From a virus, in the IMG/VR virus record IMGVR_UViG_3300022821_000013, positions 29,251 to 93,250 of that record: a stretch of 64,000 bases of DNA; one strand, 5' to 3'. Below, in pieces: positions 35,101-43,022 of the stretch. A program made the position numbers and the translations under genes. The notes beneath the pieces are model-generated. The model searched no databases. It saw only the letters and a program-made list of their open reading frames with translations, and had not been told where the DNA came from. The first letter of the stretch is position 1. Each line of letters starts with the position of its first letter.

Positions 35101-36883
35101 TATCATCACCTTTCCATACAAATATGGAAGTGTCCATTATGTATTCTGTAATTTTTAACTTACCATATATAGTGAAACCAGTCGCATTAACATCAGCAAA
35201 GAAATTAACACTATTAGGAATCATACCCTTCCAAACAAATTCAGAAGTGTCCATTATGTATTCGGTTTGTTTGAAAACAGGATATATAGTGAATCCAGTT
35301 GCATTCGTATCTAAAAAGAAGTTAACACTATTAGGAATTAATCCCTTCCAAACAAACTCGGAAGTATCCATTATATATTCAGTAGATTTTAATTTACCAT
35401 ATATAGTAAATCCAGTTGCATTTGTATTCAAAAAGAAATCCACAGACGGTATATCATCTGCTTTCCATACAAATACCGATGTGTCCTGTATATATTCTGT
35501 ATTTTTAAATATAGGGTATATAGTAAATCCAGTTGCATTTGTATTAAGGAATGAATCTGTTGATGGTATGTTATCCGCCTTCCATACATAATCAGATGTA
35601 TCCATTATAAAATTAGTTTCTTTTAATAAAGAAAATAATGTAAATCCAAATGCATCATCATCTATAAAACTATTAGAAAATGGTATATCATCTGCTTTCC
35701 ATACATATAACGATGTATCATCTTTATAATATGAAGTTAGTAATGGACTGTATATAGTAAATCCATCTGCATTTATATTAAGGAAAAAATCTGTTGATGG
35801 TATATCATTAGATTTCCATACATAATCAGACGTGTCCATTATAAAATTAGTTTCTTTCAATAAAGAAAATAATGTAAATCCAGTTGCATCATCATCTATA
35901 AATGAATTTGTAGTTGGTATATCCATACCTTGCCATACAAATTTAGAAGTATTATCTATATATTCAGTTTCTAATGATTTACCAAATAATGTAAATCCAG
36001 TTGCATTTGTATTTACTATAAAGTTTACAGATGGTATATTATTTGCTTTCCATACATAGTCGGACGTATCTTGTATATATTCTGTATTTTTAAATATAGG
36101 GTATATAGTAAATCCAGTTGCATTGAAGTTACTAAAGAAATCAACATTTGATATGTTATTAGCAGCCCATACATATAAAGATGTATCTTGTATATATTCA
36201 GTTTCCATTGGATTAGCAAATATAGTGAATCCAGTTGCATTAAAATTATCAAAAAAATCTGTTGATGGTATATCATTAGATTTCCAAACGAAATCGGATG
36301 TATCTGTTTTATATTTTGTTTCTTTTGGTTTTGGGAATATTGTGAACCCATCTGCATTCGTATTAGCAAAAAAATCAGTTGATGGTATATCATTGGATTT
36401 CCATACAAACTTAGAAGTATTCTCATTAAAATATGTTTGGTATTCTGTAGCAAATGAATCGAACCCAACAGCATTAAAATTATTAAAGAAATCAACCACT
36501 GGTGGCTCATCTGTTTTCCAAGCAAAATCACTACTTAATAAATTATAATCGGTTATCTTATTAACAGCAAAAGTAGTAAACCCTTTAGCGTTATTATTTT
36601 TAAAAAAATCAATTGAATCTGGCTCATCACCAACCCATACAAAGTTAGACGTGTCATATTTATAATTCGTTGTCTTCTGATTTGTTGTGAACCCAGATGC
36701 GTTCGTATCGGTAAAATTGTTGGTTTGTTGTGTAGTATCAATGTCAAATTTAGAATCTATAGAGGTAATATCAACATTTTGTATGTTGTTAATTGGTTTA
36801 TCATTAAGCAATTCAACCAATGGTTTAGTTTGGAATCGTTGTTTAAAATAATTTTGTGTAGTAATTAGATCTATAAGTGCCAT
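32123..36883 (-). CDS. Giant baseplate/tail protein: sixteen 39-residue repeats and an OmpA-like domain
   Basis: This 1586-residue protein has three parts. Residues about 60-705 are sixteen tandem repeats of 39 residues, each with a DTS-x-FVWK...IPs.dFF motif and NATGFTIF. The middle (about 720-1400) resembles baseplate proteins of other T4-like phages, with YIYKSYDRNLTLSFDMHAFS and MWGPLLRLTLGDLYWQVPGF. After a linker with three copies of VVEEEKPEP comes an OmpA-like domain (IEGHASPSGPDEYNYKLSFRR ending in YGEKSKGQRVVTVTMYK region), which in other proteins binds peptidoglycan. A role in contacting the cell wall during injection is plausible. AT-rich TATATTTATATA lies directly before the ATG. 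Confidence 0.75.
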   Translation of the reverse strand: MALIDLITTQNYFKQRFQTKPLVELLNDKPINNIQNVDITSIDSKFDIDTTQQTNNFTDTNASGFTTNQKTTNYKYDTSNFVWVGDEPDSIDFFKNNNAKGFTTFAVNKITDYNLLSSDFAWKTDEPPVVDFFNNFNAVGFDSFATEYQTYFNENTSKFVWKSNDIPSTDFFANTNADGFTIFPKPKETKYKTDTSDFVWKSNDIPSTDFFDNFNATGFTIFANPMETEYIQDTSLYVWAANNISNVDFFSNFNATGFTIYPIFKNTEYIQDTSDYVWKANNIPSVNFIVNTNATGFTLFGKSLETEYIDNTSKFVWQGMDIPTTNSFIDDDATGFTLFSLLKETNFIMDTSDYVWKSNDIPSTDFFLNINADGFTIYSPLLTSYYKDDTSLYVWKADDIPFSNSFIDDDAFGFTLFSLLKETNFIMDTSDYVWKADNIPSTDSFLNTNATGFTIYPIFKNTEYIQDTSVFVWKADDIPSVDFFLNTNATGFTIYGKLKSTEYIMDTSEFVWKGLIPNSVNFFLDTNATGFTIYPVFKQTEYIMDTSEFVWKGMIPNSVNFFADVNATGFTIYGKLKITEYIMDTSIFVWKGDDIPAVNWFPNTNATGFTLFAPPLITEYIMDTSIFVWKGMIPNSVNFFADVNATGFTIFNVIKQTEYIMDTSEFVWKANNMVPVDWFSNKYSKGFIPYKIPKSTDFILSDKNLKEQYSKFNLRDTSHQNDWMQQPYILRGIQLDGEPNRYGFDKSYLYERLSPYIDRSATHAYRITKYMGSAKGILNTIRQVGMQLMNSTVETPSDGFGLIENIFNIRSTQIYNPLSTILSSGGMRIQRHGLELPFEKHKNYEYIVNKRNVTSQGKNLSQVDTSLVIGEQGTDNRLLMLTKELFPHHYSVRDSYLNASDVYDKTLSKISNLITWIATGKDSYVGDIINKISSRSTGAQSIFGIGATLIRRYSISETEDSRLYQYYSPYFQYYSSANGTRVPNSTATKLLDEHNGDPFEELTKNKSLISKFLKYGDVDHNNHLINTFIANKTHNNTDNLLEESYNREGKYLDGLKPMDQSLGAYATTGYDFFGYNRDPAYNPKELEDYRYVISASTDTKDSKFFNYNYDPNIVNTYDNSNIMKYGWGQEGLPGIDRSDPRMRTYREDKINMIKVRDFSKTVDASEKSNILSQDASEIYNQGSRDYIKFFITCAGLMFDKQYDSRGTLLDKNEIDIEPSVFGDTKEESDDTIDIQTEQSDPKHKSNLGYHAIVMRAFLNSVVENHNANWDSYGLIGRADPVYIYKSYDRNLTLSFDMHAFSRVEMQVIYEKINYLASMLAPVYKDKRMWGPLLRLTLGDLYWQVPGFITNLTYTFREDNWEIKNLYQESSDNDILELPMGVRVDMNYTIIGNYKPRKMGRIYDYVGDVYTEEPVVEEEKPEPVVEEEKPEPVVEEEKPEPVIYTFNIDFDDNVDTPKKSSEVINVTNYIIDQKLKNPKAKFDIEGHASPSGPDEYNYKLSFRRASNIKAGVVSNFKAGGSVSDANRTNQILASIAFGSDMRSVGYGEKSKGQRVVTVTMYKDGVLPSNPKWDNGTVGILTENQSVN
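32561..32651 (-). repeat. 27-base tandem repeat coding VVEEEKPEP
   Basis: Three complete identical 27-base units (32561-32587, 32588-32614, 32615-32641) and part of a fourth encode a charged Pro/Glu linker before the OmpA-like domain. Identity at DNA level suggests slippage and variable length between strains. Confidence 0.9.
34790..36720 (-). repeat. Sixteen-fold 117-base (39-residue) repeat array
   Basis: The W of the FVW/YVW motif recurs every 39 residues from residue 83 to residue 668. DNA copies have diverged, so this is an old array kept by selection on the protein. Some adjacent units are closer to each other (WKGMIPNSVNFFADV occurs twice), suggesting later unit exchange. Confidence 0.9.
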
Positions 36884-36915
36884 GTATATAAATATATGTT
36901 AATGTATAATAATAG

Positions 36916-39900
36916 TTAATATCTACTTGGTGTCGGTCCGAAATTTGCATTTGCTTTATTAGTTGCTTCGCCAACTTTCTGTCCATCAAGATTAACATTA
37001 ATTTTCATATTAGCCATTAATCTATTAAATTCAGCCATAGCTTCAACCAATGCCTTGTAGTGTTGTTCAGCTGGATCATATATATTTGGATCAATTGGTT
37101 TACCGAAATATCTACTTTGTTCATTGGCTTTACTGTTGTTAGTGGCTTCTTGCATATTACGGTTAGATTTTTTAGTGGCATCATCCATTGGATTACCACC
37201 TTTTTCATTATCTGATTTTGATTTATTAGTATCACCCTTACCACTCCCATCAGCCATATATTTCACAAGTGGGTAAAATGAACCAAATATCATACGCATA
37301 AGACCATCACCCATAGCATAAAATAGGTTACCGAATGCGTTACCCATACCAGACATGATACCTTCACCTATCTTCTCACCTATAGAATAGAATATAGGTT
37401 TATCCGATGCTAACATTTCTAATAACCCATTCATCATTTTAGGTAGATTCATTAGAAAACCAGCTATACTTTTTATTGTAGATTCAAAATTATTATCTAA
37501 CCAATCAGATAAATTAGACACTACCTTAGCAAATGCACTATCTGGTCTATTAAGTTCATATACAAATCTATCTAATACTCTATTTAGAGGTTCTACTAAT
37601 GGCCCTAATAATACATCTTTTATTTTATCCCACGCAAGCCCAAGTGATTCCATAAATGATAATGATCTTTTACTACGCAACACTTCCTGAACTATCATAC
37701 GCTTCCTAGTATCAGTAATACCATCCAACTTATTTTTTAAATCATCAATACCCATATCATATACATTGAAACCTAAATCTCGTATGTTCTGTTGTCTAGT
37801 TAAAATATCAGTTAATTCTTCAGATGTCATACCCAATGCCTTAGCGAATGCTTGTTGTTGGAATGGTAATTTAGAAGTAAATTCATTTAGACTACCAGCC
37901 TGCTCTAAAATAGATTCAAACATTAAATCGGTTCTACCTATCATTTGATAATATCTAGCTGCATCAAGATTTATATTTTTACCATATATAATCCTAGCTT
38001 CCATTTCATCTTTCAATGAACTTTCAACATCAATTAATTTATTACCAAAACCATCAATATCTTTCAAGCTACGACCTAACATCTTAGATTTCTGAACTAA
38101 TAATACCATTTCCTGTGTAGTACCTTTAAATCCAGCTGCTATATCTAATGGTATATTAGATAATTCCTTAAATACATTTCTCCAATCTAGTATAACACCA
38201 GTACCATCTTCCATAGCCATCATAACACCAGAGATACCATGTACCATACTATTAAAATTAGAACCTAAAGCTAACGATACAAGATTTAAATTTGATGCTT
38301 CCTGTACAGATAGTCCTAAATTGGCAGTTATCAACATCAAACTTTCTAACATAGAATCGTATGTTTTTGATATACCACCACTCATCATCAAACCACCAAG
38401 TTCTTTTTGATAATCAACCTGTAATTCTAATACTTTTAGAAATGTAGTTCCTAACGCAGATGTCTTTTCAAATTGATTGGCTAGTTGTCTAGACGCATTA
38501 ACCATATTAGTTATCTGGTTTGCTGATGTTCCTGCTTTCTTACCTAAATCAGCTAATGATTGATTCATATCTACGATTGCTTTAACTACCAAAGCAATAG
38601 CTACTATAGCCCCAACTACAACTACAGCTACAATCGCCACGGTTGCCCCAACTACTACTGCTGCCGCAGATAAACCAGCCATCGCAGCTGACATACCTCT
38701 TACTGACGCAATAGCAGGGCCCAAAGTTTGGTTCATTGATTTAAACGCCATACCCATCTTACCAGGGTCTTTCATTAGTCCTTGTTTGACTGCATTTTCA
38801 TTAGCAAAATAATTATGCTTGAATTTCTCTTTGAAGTTAGTTGATTTTTTTGCAAACCCACCTAAATGTGATACCACCCTACCAACACGACTTTTCTCTA
38901 ATCGCTGTGTAAATCTTTCTGGTGCACCACCAATCATATTAACTGGGTGACTTTTAAATTTTAATTGTTCTTTTTGTAGTTTTTGTTCTTCATTGTATTG
39001 TTTTTTTAATCCAGTTAAATATTTTTTACCCTCACGTGCCTTATGTTGATCCATAACACGTTGATGCTTCATCATAGAATTGAATATTTTAATCTCAGTT
39101 CTTAATTTATCACGTGCTTCTTTCTCACGTATTTGTTCCATAACACGCTGATGCTTCATCTGAGCTTTAAATAGTTTAGTATTAACCCTTATACGTTCTT
39201 TCTCATCTCTATCTATCAATCGTTGCTTAATATTCTCTTCTTTCTGTTTATCACGTGCATCTTTATTTCTTATTTGTTCCATAACACGTTGATATTTCAT
39301 CTGAGCTTTAAATACTTTGGTTTCTGTTTTTATACGAAACGCTTCATCTCTATCTAATCGCATTTGTTCCTTACGTGCTTCTTTCTCACGTATCTGATCC
39401 ATAACACGCTGATATTTCATCTGAGCTTTAAATAGTTTGGTTTCTGTTTTTATACGAAACGCTTCATCTCTATCTAATCGTATTTGTTCCTTACGTGCTT
39501 CTTTCTCACGTATCTGATCCATAACACGCTGATATTTCATCTGAGCTTTAAATAGTTTAATTCTAGTTCGTAAACTATATTCACCATCCTCATTTTTGAC
39601 AGAAGTTGGATTATCAAAATTACGTTTGTATGCACCACTATTATGAAATGAATTGCGATTTGATTTAACCTCACCACCAACCATATTAGGTATTTTTGAA
39701 ATTGATCTTAGTTTGCGATTTAAATCTATTAATAGATTTGTAGACTTATTTAGGTTTGTATTGAATCTATGTAATGATTTATCAATACTAACATCTACAT
39801 TTTTATTATTTGATACATTACCTTTATTAGATAGTTTCTTTATATCAGTTAATATTTTTTTATTTTCTTTTTGTTTTTTTATAATCGAAGTATGTAATCG

Positions 39901-40023
39901 ATCTAGTTCTTCTTGTTCATACTTTTGGCTTTGTATAACATCATGAAGATCATCTTGTAACTGTCTCAATTCCTTTAAATTTTCAACACGTTTATTATGT
40001 AGTTCTTGTTCTTTAGGATCCAT
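36916..40023 (-). CDS. Tail tape measure protein
   Basis: This 1035-residue protein has a coiled-coil N-terminus (about 1-80). Five amphipathic charged repeats (about 150-345) follow, each with KLFKAQMKYQRVM.QIREKE. A long hydrophobic stretch (about 440-485, AAAVVVGATVAIVAVVVVGA) comes next, then a helical C-terminal half. This plan fits a tape measure that sets tail length and enters the membrane during injection. Repeat number would change tail length in steps. It lies between the baseplate protein and the gp26-like genes, and a strong hairpin precedes it (40040-40076). Confidence 0.85.
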   Translation of the reverse strand: MDPKEQELHNKRVENLKELRQLQDDLHDVIQSQKYEQEELDRLHTSIIKKQKENKKILTDIKKLSNKGNVSNNKNVDVSIDKSLHRFNTNLNKSTNLLIDLNRKLRSISKIPNMVGGEVKSNRNSFHNSGAYKRNFDNPTSVKNEDGEYSLRTRIKLFKAQMKYQRVMDQIREKEARKEQIRLDRDEAFRIKTETKLFKAQMKYQRVMDQIREKEARKEQMRLDRDEAFRIKTETKVFKAQMKYQRVMEQIRNKDARDKQKEENIKQRLIDRDEKERIRVNTKLFKAQMKHQRVMEQIREKEARDKLRTEIKIFNSMMKHQRVMDQHKAREGKKYLTGLKKQYNEEQKLQKEQLKFKSHPVNMIGGAPERFTQRLEKSRVGRVVSHLGGFAKKSTNFKEKFKHNYFANENAVKQGLMKDPGKMGMAFKSMNQTLGPAIASVRGMSAAMAGLSAAAVVVGATVAIVAVVVVGAIVAIALVVKAIVDMNQSLADLGKKAGTSANQITNMVNASRQLANQFEKTSALGTTFLKVLELQVDYQKELGGLMMSGGISKTYDSMLESLMLITANLGLSVQEASNLNLVSLALGSNFNSMVHGISGVMMAMEDGTGVILDWRNVFKELSNIPLDIAAGFKGTTQEMVLLVQKSKMLGRSLKDIDGFGNKLIDVESSLKDEMEARIIYGKNINLDAARYYQMIGRTDLMFESILEQAGSLNEFTSKLPFQQQAFAKALGMTSEELTDILTRQQNIRDLGFNVYDMGIDDLKNKLDGITDTRKRMIVQEVLRSKRSLSFMESLGLAWDKIKDVLLGPLVEPLNRVLDRFVYELNRPDSAFAKVVSNLSDWLDNNFESTIKSIAGFLMNLPKMMNGLLEMLASDKPIFYSIGEKIGEGIMSGMGNAFGNLFYAMGDGLMRMIFGSFYPLVKYMADGSGKGDTNKSKSDNEKGGNPMDDATKKSNRNMQEATNNSKANEQSRYFGKPIDPNIYDPAEQHYKALVEAMAEFNRLMANMKINVNLDGQKVGEATNKANANFGPTPSRY
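39040..39560 (-). repeat. Tape measure coding repeats, two copies nearly identical
   Basis: The 120-base units 39301-39420 and 39421-39540 differ at two positions only. Flanking units (to 39040 and 39560) are more diverged. The unit encodes 40 residues of charged helix. Confidence 0.92.
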
Positions 40024-40039
40024 AATTCCATTCTAAAAT

Positions 40040-40076
40040 AATAAGCATTTCTATTAAATAAATAGAAATGCTTATT
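40040..40076 (-). terminator. Long perfect hairpin before the tape measure gene
   Basis: A 16-bp perfect stem (40040-40055 / 40061-40076) with a 5-base loop that includes the stop codon of the 61-residue gene. The following minus-strand sequence is ATTTTAGAATGG, so termination may be partial; it may also protect or separate the messages. Confidence 0.75.
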
Positions 40077-40257
40077 TGTTTTTACTATCTTCATATTGCT
40101 TATTTTCAGTCTCAATCTGCTTAATTAACATATTAGTGTATAATTTTCGTTTATTGACTGGCATCTCATATACATCGTCAAATGTAAAACCACCTTTACC
40201 AAAATATATAAGATTAAAAATTTCTTGATTTATATACAGACTACTCTCGTAGCCCAA
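40072..40257 (-). CDS. Small conserved tail-assembly-region protein
   Basis: This 61-residue protein has the pattern IFNLIYFGKGGFTFDDVYEMPVNKRKLY, which recurs in T4-like phages of marine bacteria directly after the gp26-like gene ('yyGKGGf.wd..y.MP...R.fY...l'). It ends in a charged helix. The product may be a tail assembly chaperone, comparable in position to the short proteins made before the tape measure, but that is inference. It overlaps the gp26-like gene by 17 bases. Confidence 0.7.
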   Translation of the reverse strand: MGYESSLYINQEIFNLIYFGKGGFTFDDVYEMPVNKRKLYTNMLIKQIETENKQYEDSKNK

Positions 40258-41110
40258 CCCAAAAAAAGTCTACATCTGGGTAGATTTCCACTGTCTTTGT
40301 TATACCAGTTGATTCTGACGTTACTTCTTGATTCCAATCTAAACCTGGTGATATTGCTCTGATATATTTTTTTAAATCACGACTATCACTTATAGGAATC
40401 TCATTTATAAATTCACCTATAGTTTTGGGTGATGAATCACCATTAACTGATTTGATTATACTTTTTAGATATATAACATTATCAGGTATAACTTCAAGTT
40501 TATGTTTTAAGTTCTTCAGTGTATTTATTTCTGATTCGTATTGTAATGTTGATCCATGTGTTGGTAAACAGAATGTTATCGTTGCACCACATCTGGTTAA
40601 TTCCATTTCAAATTCATTCTTGTTAGTAAATATAGACCAATCATCAAGTTCTTTATCGGTTATGTCCTTTGTAAGATCGACATCTAACTCCATAGTATTA
40701 TATTCATCACCTGGATCAGTTATACTAACTTTATAATCCTTTCCATATGATAATACTCTTGCAGCTACAAGTAATGCTTCTTTATCACCCTCTATCATCT
40801 CATTTAGATTAACACCATTAGTAACTACTATACTTTTTAATAATCTATCAAATAATATACTAGCTCCTTTACTTATTAAGTTTCTAGATGTTAATATATC
40901 TTCATCTCTAGCAGTTAAATATCTCATCTCAACCTCTCCAGATGACAATATACTTTCTTTTGGATAAACCAATCCTTTACTAGGGAGTTTTATCGTTTCT
41001 GATGGGTATTTTGTTCTTACTGGTGCTACCGTGTGTTGTTGAGCTACCTTCATAGCCATTTCTTTGTCCGACAAAGCTGTCGTACTATGTTCACTTTCTA
41101 AATTAGCCAT
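40241..41110 (-). CDS. 26: Baseplate protein gp26-like
   Basis: This 289-residue protein shows the T4 gp26-like pattern: IKLPSKGLVYP (about 41-51), then GEVEMRYLTARDEDILTSRNL and LFDRLLKSIVVTNGVNLNEM. It continues with the segment ALLVAARVLSYGKDYKVSIT and a Cys-containing strand (TRCGATITFCLPT). In T4, gp26 is a hub assembly component. TATTTATATA (41152-41160) lies about 40 bases upstream. Confidence 0.8.
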   Translation of the reverse strand: MANLESEHSTTALSDKEMAMKVAQQHTVAPVRTKYPSETIKLPSKGLVYPKESILSSGEVEMRYLTARDEDILTSRNLISKGASILFDRLLKSIVVTNGVNLNEMIEGDKEALLVAARVLSYGKDYKVSITDPGDEYNTMELDVDLTKDITDKELDDWSIFTNKNEFEMELTRCGATITFCLPTHGSTLQYESEINTLKNLKHKLEVIPDNVIYLKSIIKSVNGDSSPKTIGEFINEIPISDSRDLKKYIRAISPGLDWNQEVTSESTGITKTVEIYPDVDFFWVGLRE

Positions 41111-41151
41111 TTGCTACCTTTATAATTAAAATATTTAAAAATTCGTCGTAT

Positions 41152-41160
41152 ATAAATACA
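41152..41160 (-). promoter_or_regulatory. Late-gene AT motif upstream of the gp26-like gene
   Basis: Minus strand TGTATTTAT, a one-base variant of the TATATTTAT motif found before many structural genes of this window; 42 bases from the ATG. Confidence 0.35.
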
Positions 41161-41172
41161 ACTTAAAAATAT

Positions 41173-41209
41173 ATAATACAACTAATATTTAATTTATTAG
41201 TTGTATTAT
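41173..41209 (-). terminator. Terminator after the tail tube gene
   Basis: A 15-bp stem, AATACAACTAATA on one side and TATTAGTTGTATT on the other plus two more pairs, loop of 7 bases, followed by TATATTTTTAAG on the minus strand. It lies 29 bases after the gp19 stop. Confidence 0.85.
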
Positions 41210-41237
41210 TAAATTCAATACAATTGAATAATTGATA

Positions 41238-41726
41238 TTAATATTGTAATATCGCATAATCATATGATAAAACTACTGTACTTTTTACAGCACCACCAGT
41301 TTCCCAATCTAATGCACCTGGTTCATAGTTATTAATAAATGCACCCTTTAATGTCCATTCTTCAATTTTATCACCAACTGGACCTAATAGGTTCAATGTC
41401 AAATCTTTTTTATAGAAATCAGCATAACCATCTCTACCAGTTAAAGACTCATGTGATAAACGAATCCATTCCATCATGGATTGTGCTGCTGATGGTACGA
41501 TTGGATCGTATAACGTTAATGATATATCATTCCAATTACTTTTACCCTTAACCTTTCTGTTAACATTGATGTGGTGTAATACAGTCACTTCATGTTCTAT
41601 TTTAGGTCTTTCTGCCCCATGTATGATAAATGCAGGTACACCTTCAATGTACAACACAAATCTATTAATCTGTTTTGGTTCATATGAGGTGAAAAATATC
41701 TCATTCGGGTCTAATAGTTCTGGCAT
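41238..41726 (-). CDS. 19: Tail tube protein gp19
   Basis: This 162-residue protein matches T4-like tube subunits: EPKQINRFVLYIEGVPAFII near the start, KGKSNWNDISLTLYDPI in the middle, and GAFINNYEPGALDWETGG before a final VVLSYDYAILQY. Hexamers stack to form the inner tube. The start is strong: AATTGAGGA lies 7 bases before the ATG, the same leader as in capsid and sheath genes. A terminator follows the gene directly, so it is expressed as a single, probably very abundant product. Confidence 0.95.
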   Translation of the reverse strand: MPELLDPNEIFFTSYEPKQINRFVLYIEGVPAFIIHGAERPKIEHEVTVLHHINVNRKVKGKSNWNDISLTLYDPIVPSAAQSMMEWIRLSHESLTGRDGYADFYKKDLTLNLLGPVGDKIEEWTLKGAFINNYEPGALDWETGGAVKSTVVLSYDYAILQY

Positions 41727-41761
41727 TTGCCTTCCTCAATTTTATTAGTTCTTTTCTATAT

Positions 41762-41770
41762 ATAAATATA
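41762..41770 (-). promoter_or_regulatory. Late-gene AT motif upstream of the tail tube gene
   Basis: Minus strand TATATTTAT inside ATTATATTTATATATAG, 36 bases before the ATG of gp19. A terminator-isolated, abundant gene needs its own promoter, which makes this the best candidate for a late promoter element. Confidence 0.45.
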
Positions 41771-41772
41771 AT

Positions 41773-42687
41773 TTAATTTCGTTTTTTAGTTAACAATGTA
41801 TTTATATCTCTCATTGCAACTGGTTTAAATATAGAAACCTCTATACCAGTATCTTGTATATATGAATCAAAATCAACTGGTTGGTACGTAGATGTGTACA
41901 ATTCTATAGTTCCATCTGGATATACCAATGCAATTACACGTTTTAAATCATTTTCATCAGATGCGTTTTTATCTAATATATAATATGGTTTTATCATAAA
42001 TTTATTAGTGTATTTCTTGTACTTTTCTGATGCTTGTAATGGAAGACACCATTCATAACCCATAGTCTGTATACAAGCAGTCACCTGTATATTTGGAGTT
42101 GTAATCATAATACCATTTTCATTATATATAGTTGATATTAGATTTTGGCTTTCATGGTTTATTCTGATTTTATCAGTATCTTCAACGCTATTCATCAATT
42201 TAAGTGCATCTAACGTTTTATCCATATTATCAGTATCTAATACTTCATCTGGATTAACAATTCCAAGACCAGATAGTCTTTGTAGATTTACCATGAAATC
42301 ACGTATATCATCTAGTTTCTTATCATGTTCCACAAAGAATCTAAGTAGTTTCTCAACATACTTCTTATTTGTGGATGGATCCAATGACAATAGTTTCTTG
42401 TATGTATCACCATCTACCTTACCAGACTTTACATATTTATTATATGTATCTTTCTTATAATCACGATTATCAACTCTACTCTTTGGATTTCTTTTAACTG
42501 ATGCTCTGGGTTTTTGTTTGGTAGTTTTACTATCTACTTCTTTCCCAGATGGATGTTTCCATGTACCGTCGGATTGTTTCTGTAAACCAGTTATTAATGA
42601 TATATCACCAGCCTTATATTTGGACGTTCTATATTCACTAATTATATTTTGTATTATATCTAATATTTCATTCTGATTCATCATCAA
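41773..42687 (-). CDS. Hypothetical protein between sheath and tube genes
   Basis: This 304-residue protein is basic in the first 120 residues (SKTTKQKPRASVKRNPKSRV) and contains GTWKHPSGKEVDSKTTK. The C-terminal half has GYEWCLPLQASEKYKKY and ALVYPDGTIELYTSTYQPVD, a pattern seen in uncharacterised phage proteins. No membrane segment. The first three codons are ATG, so the exact start is uncertain. It overlaps the 100-residue gene by 20 bases. A virion or internal-head protein is possible. Confidence 0.65.
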   Translation of the reverse strand: MMMNQNEILDIIQNIISEYRTSKYKAGDISLITGLQKQSDGTWKHPSGKEVDSKTTKQKPRASVKRNPKSRVDNRDYKKDTYNKYVKSGKVDGDTYKKLLSLDPSTNKKYVEKLLRFFVEHDKKLDDIRDFMVNLQRLSGLGIVNPDEVLDTDNMDKTLDALKLMNSVEDTDKIRINHESQNLISTIYNENGIMITTPNIQVTACIQTMGYEWCLPLQASEKYKKYTNKFMIKPYYILDKNASDENDLKRVIALVYPDGTIELYTSTYQPVDFDSYIQDTGIEVSIFKPVAMRDINTLLTKKRN

Positions 42688-42970
42688 CCTTATTTTTTTT
42701 AGATTTTATCTTATCTGGTTCAATCTTGGGTGTAGGTGTTATTTTGTCTATATAAACGTCTATATTTTTAGAAATACTATCATGTATATTATTATACAAA
42801 TAAGACCAAAATTCATCAGAACCTTTTCTAAAATATTCTTGTATTTTATCTTTATCCAGACTATCTATAAATAATTTATTTATATAATATGATTTATCAG
42901 CTAACATACATTCATCTTCTGTATGATACACTTTACCATTGTAAGACTTGTATAATTTAACTTGTTCCAT
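42668..42970 (-). CDS. Hypothetical protein
   Basis: This 100-residue protein begins MEQVKLYKSYNGKVYHTEDE and ends with a lysine/acidic tail (KSKKNKVDDESE). The segment LYKSYNGKVYHTEDECMLAD looks like a small strand-helix motif with one Cys. Function is not recognised. It follows the sheath terminator (42995-43015) and overlaps the next gene, so the two are translated together. Confidence 0.6.
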   Translation of the reverse strand: MEQVKLYKSYNGKVYHTEDECMLADKSYYINKLFIDSLDKDKIQEYFRKGSDEFWSYLYNNIHDSISKNIDVYIDKITPTPKIEPDKIKSKKNKVDDESE

Positions 42971-42994
42971 ATAATTCTCTTTAATTTAAATAAT

Positions 42995-43015
42995 GAGGGG
43001 AGTATTAGTCCCCTC
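42995..43015 (-). terminator. Terminator after the tail sheath gene
   Basis: A GC-rich 7-bp stem GAGGGGA/TCCCCTC with a 7-base loop, followed by ATTATTTAAATT on the minus strand, 8 bases after the sheath stop. Confidence 0.88.
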
Positions 43016-43022
43016 TATTATA

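Noticed and set aside
34920-35591. Long plus-strand open frame (and several similar ones, 35832-36548) across the baseplate repeat region
   Set aside because: They lie opposite the 39-residue repeats and repeat with the same period; the repeated minus-strand codons simply lack stops on the other strand. No plus-strand gene is expected in this one-directional block.
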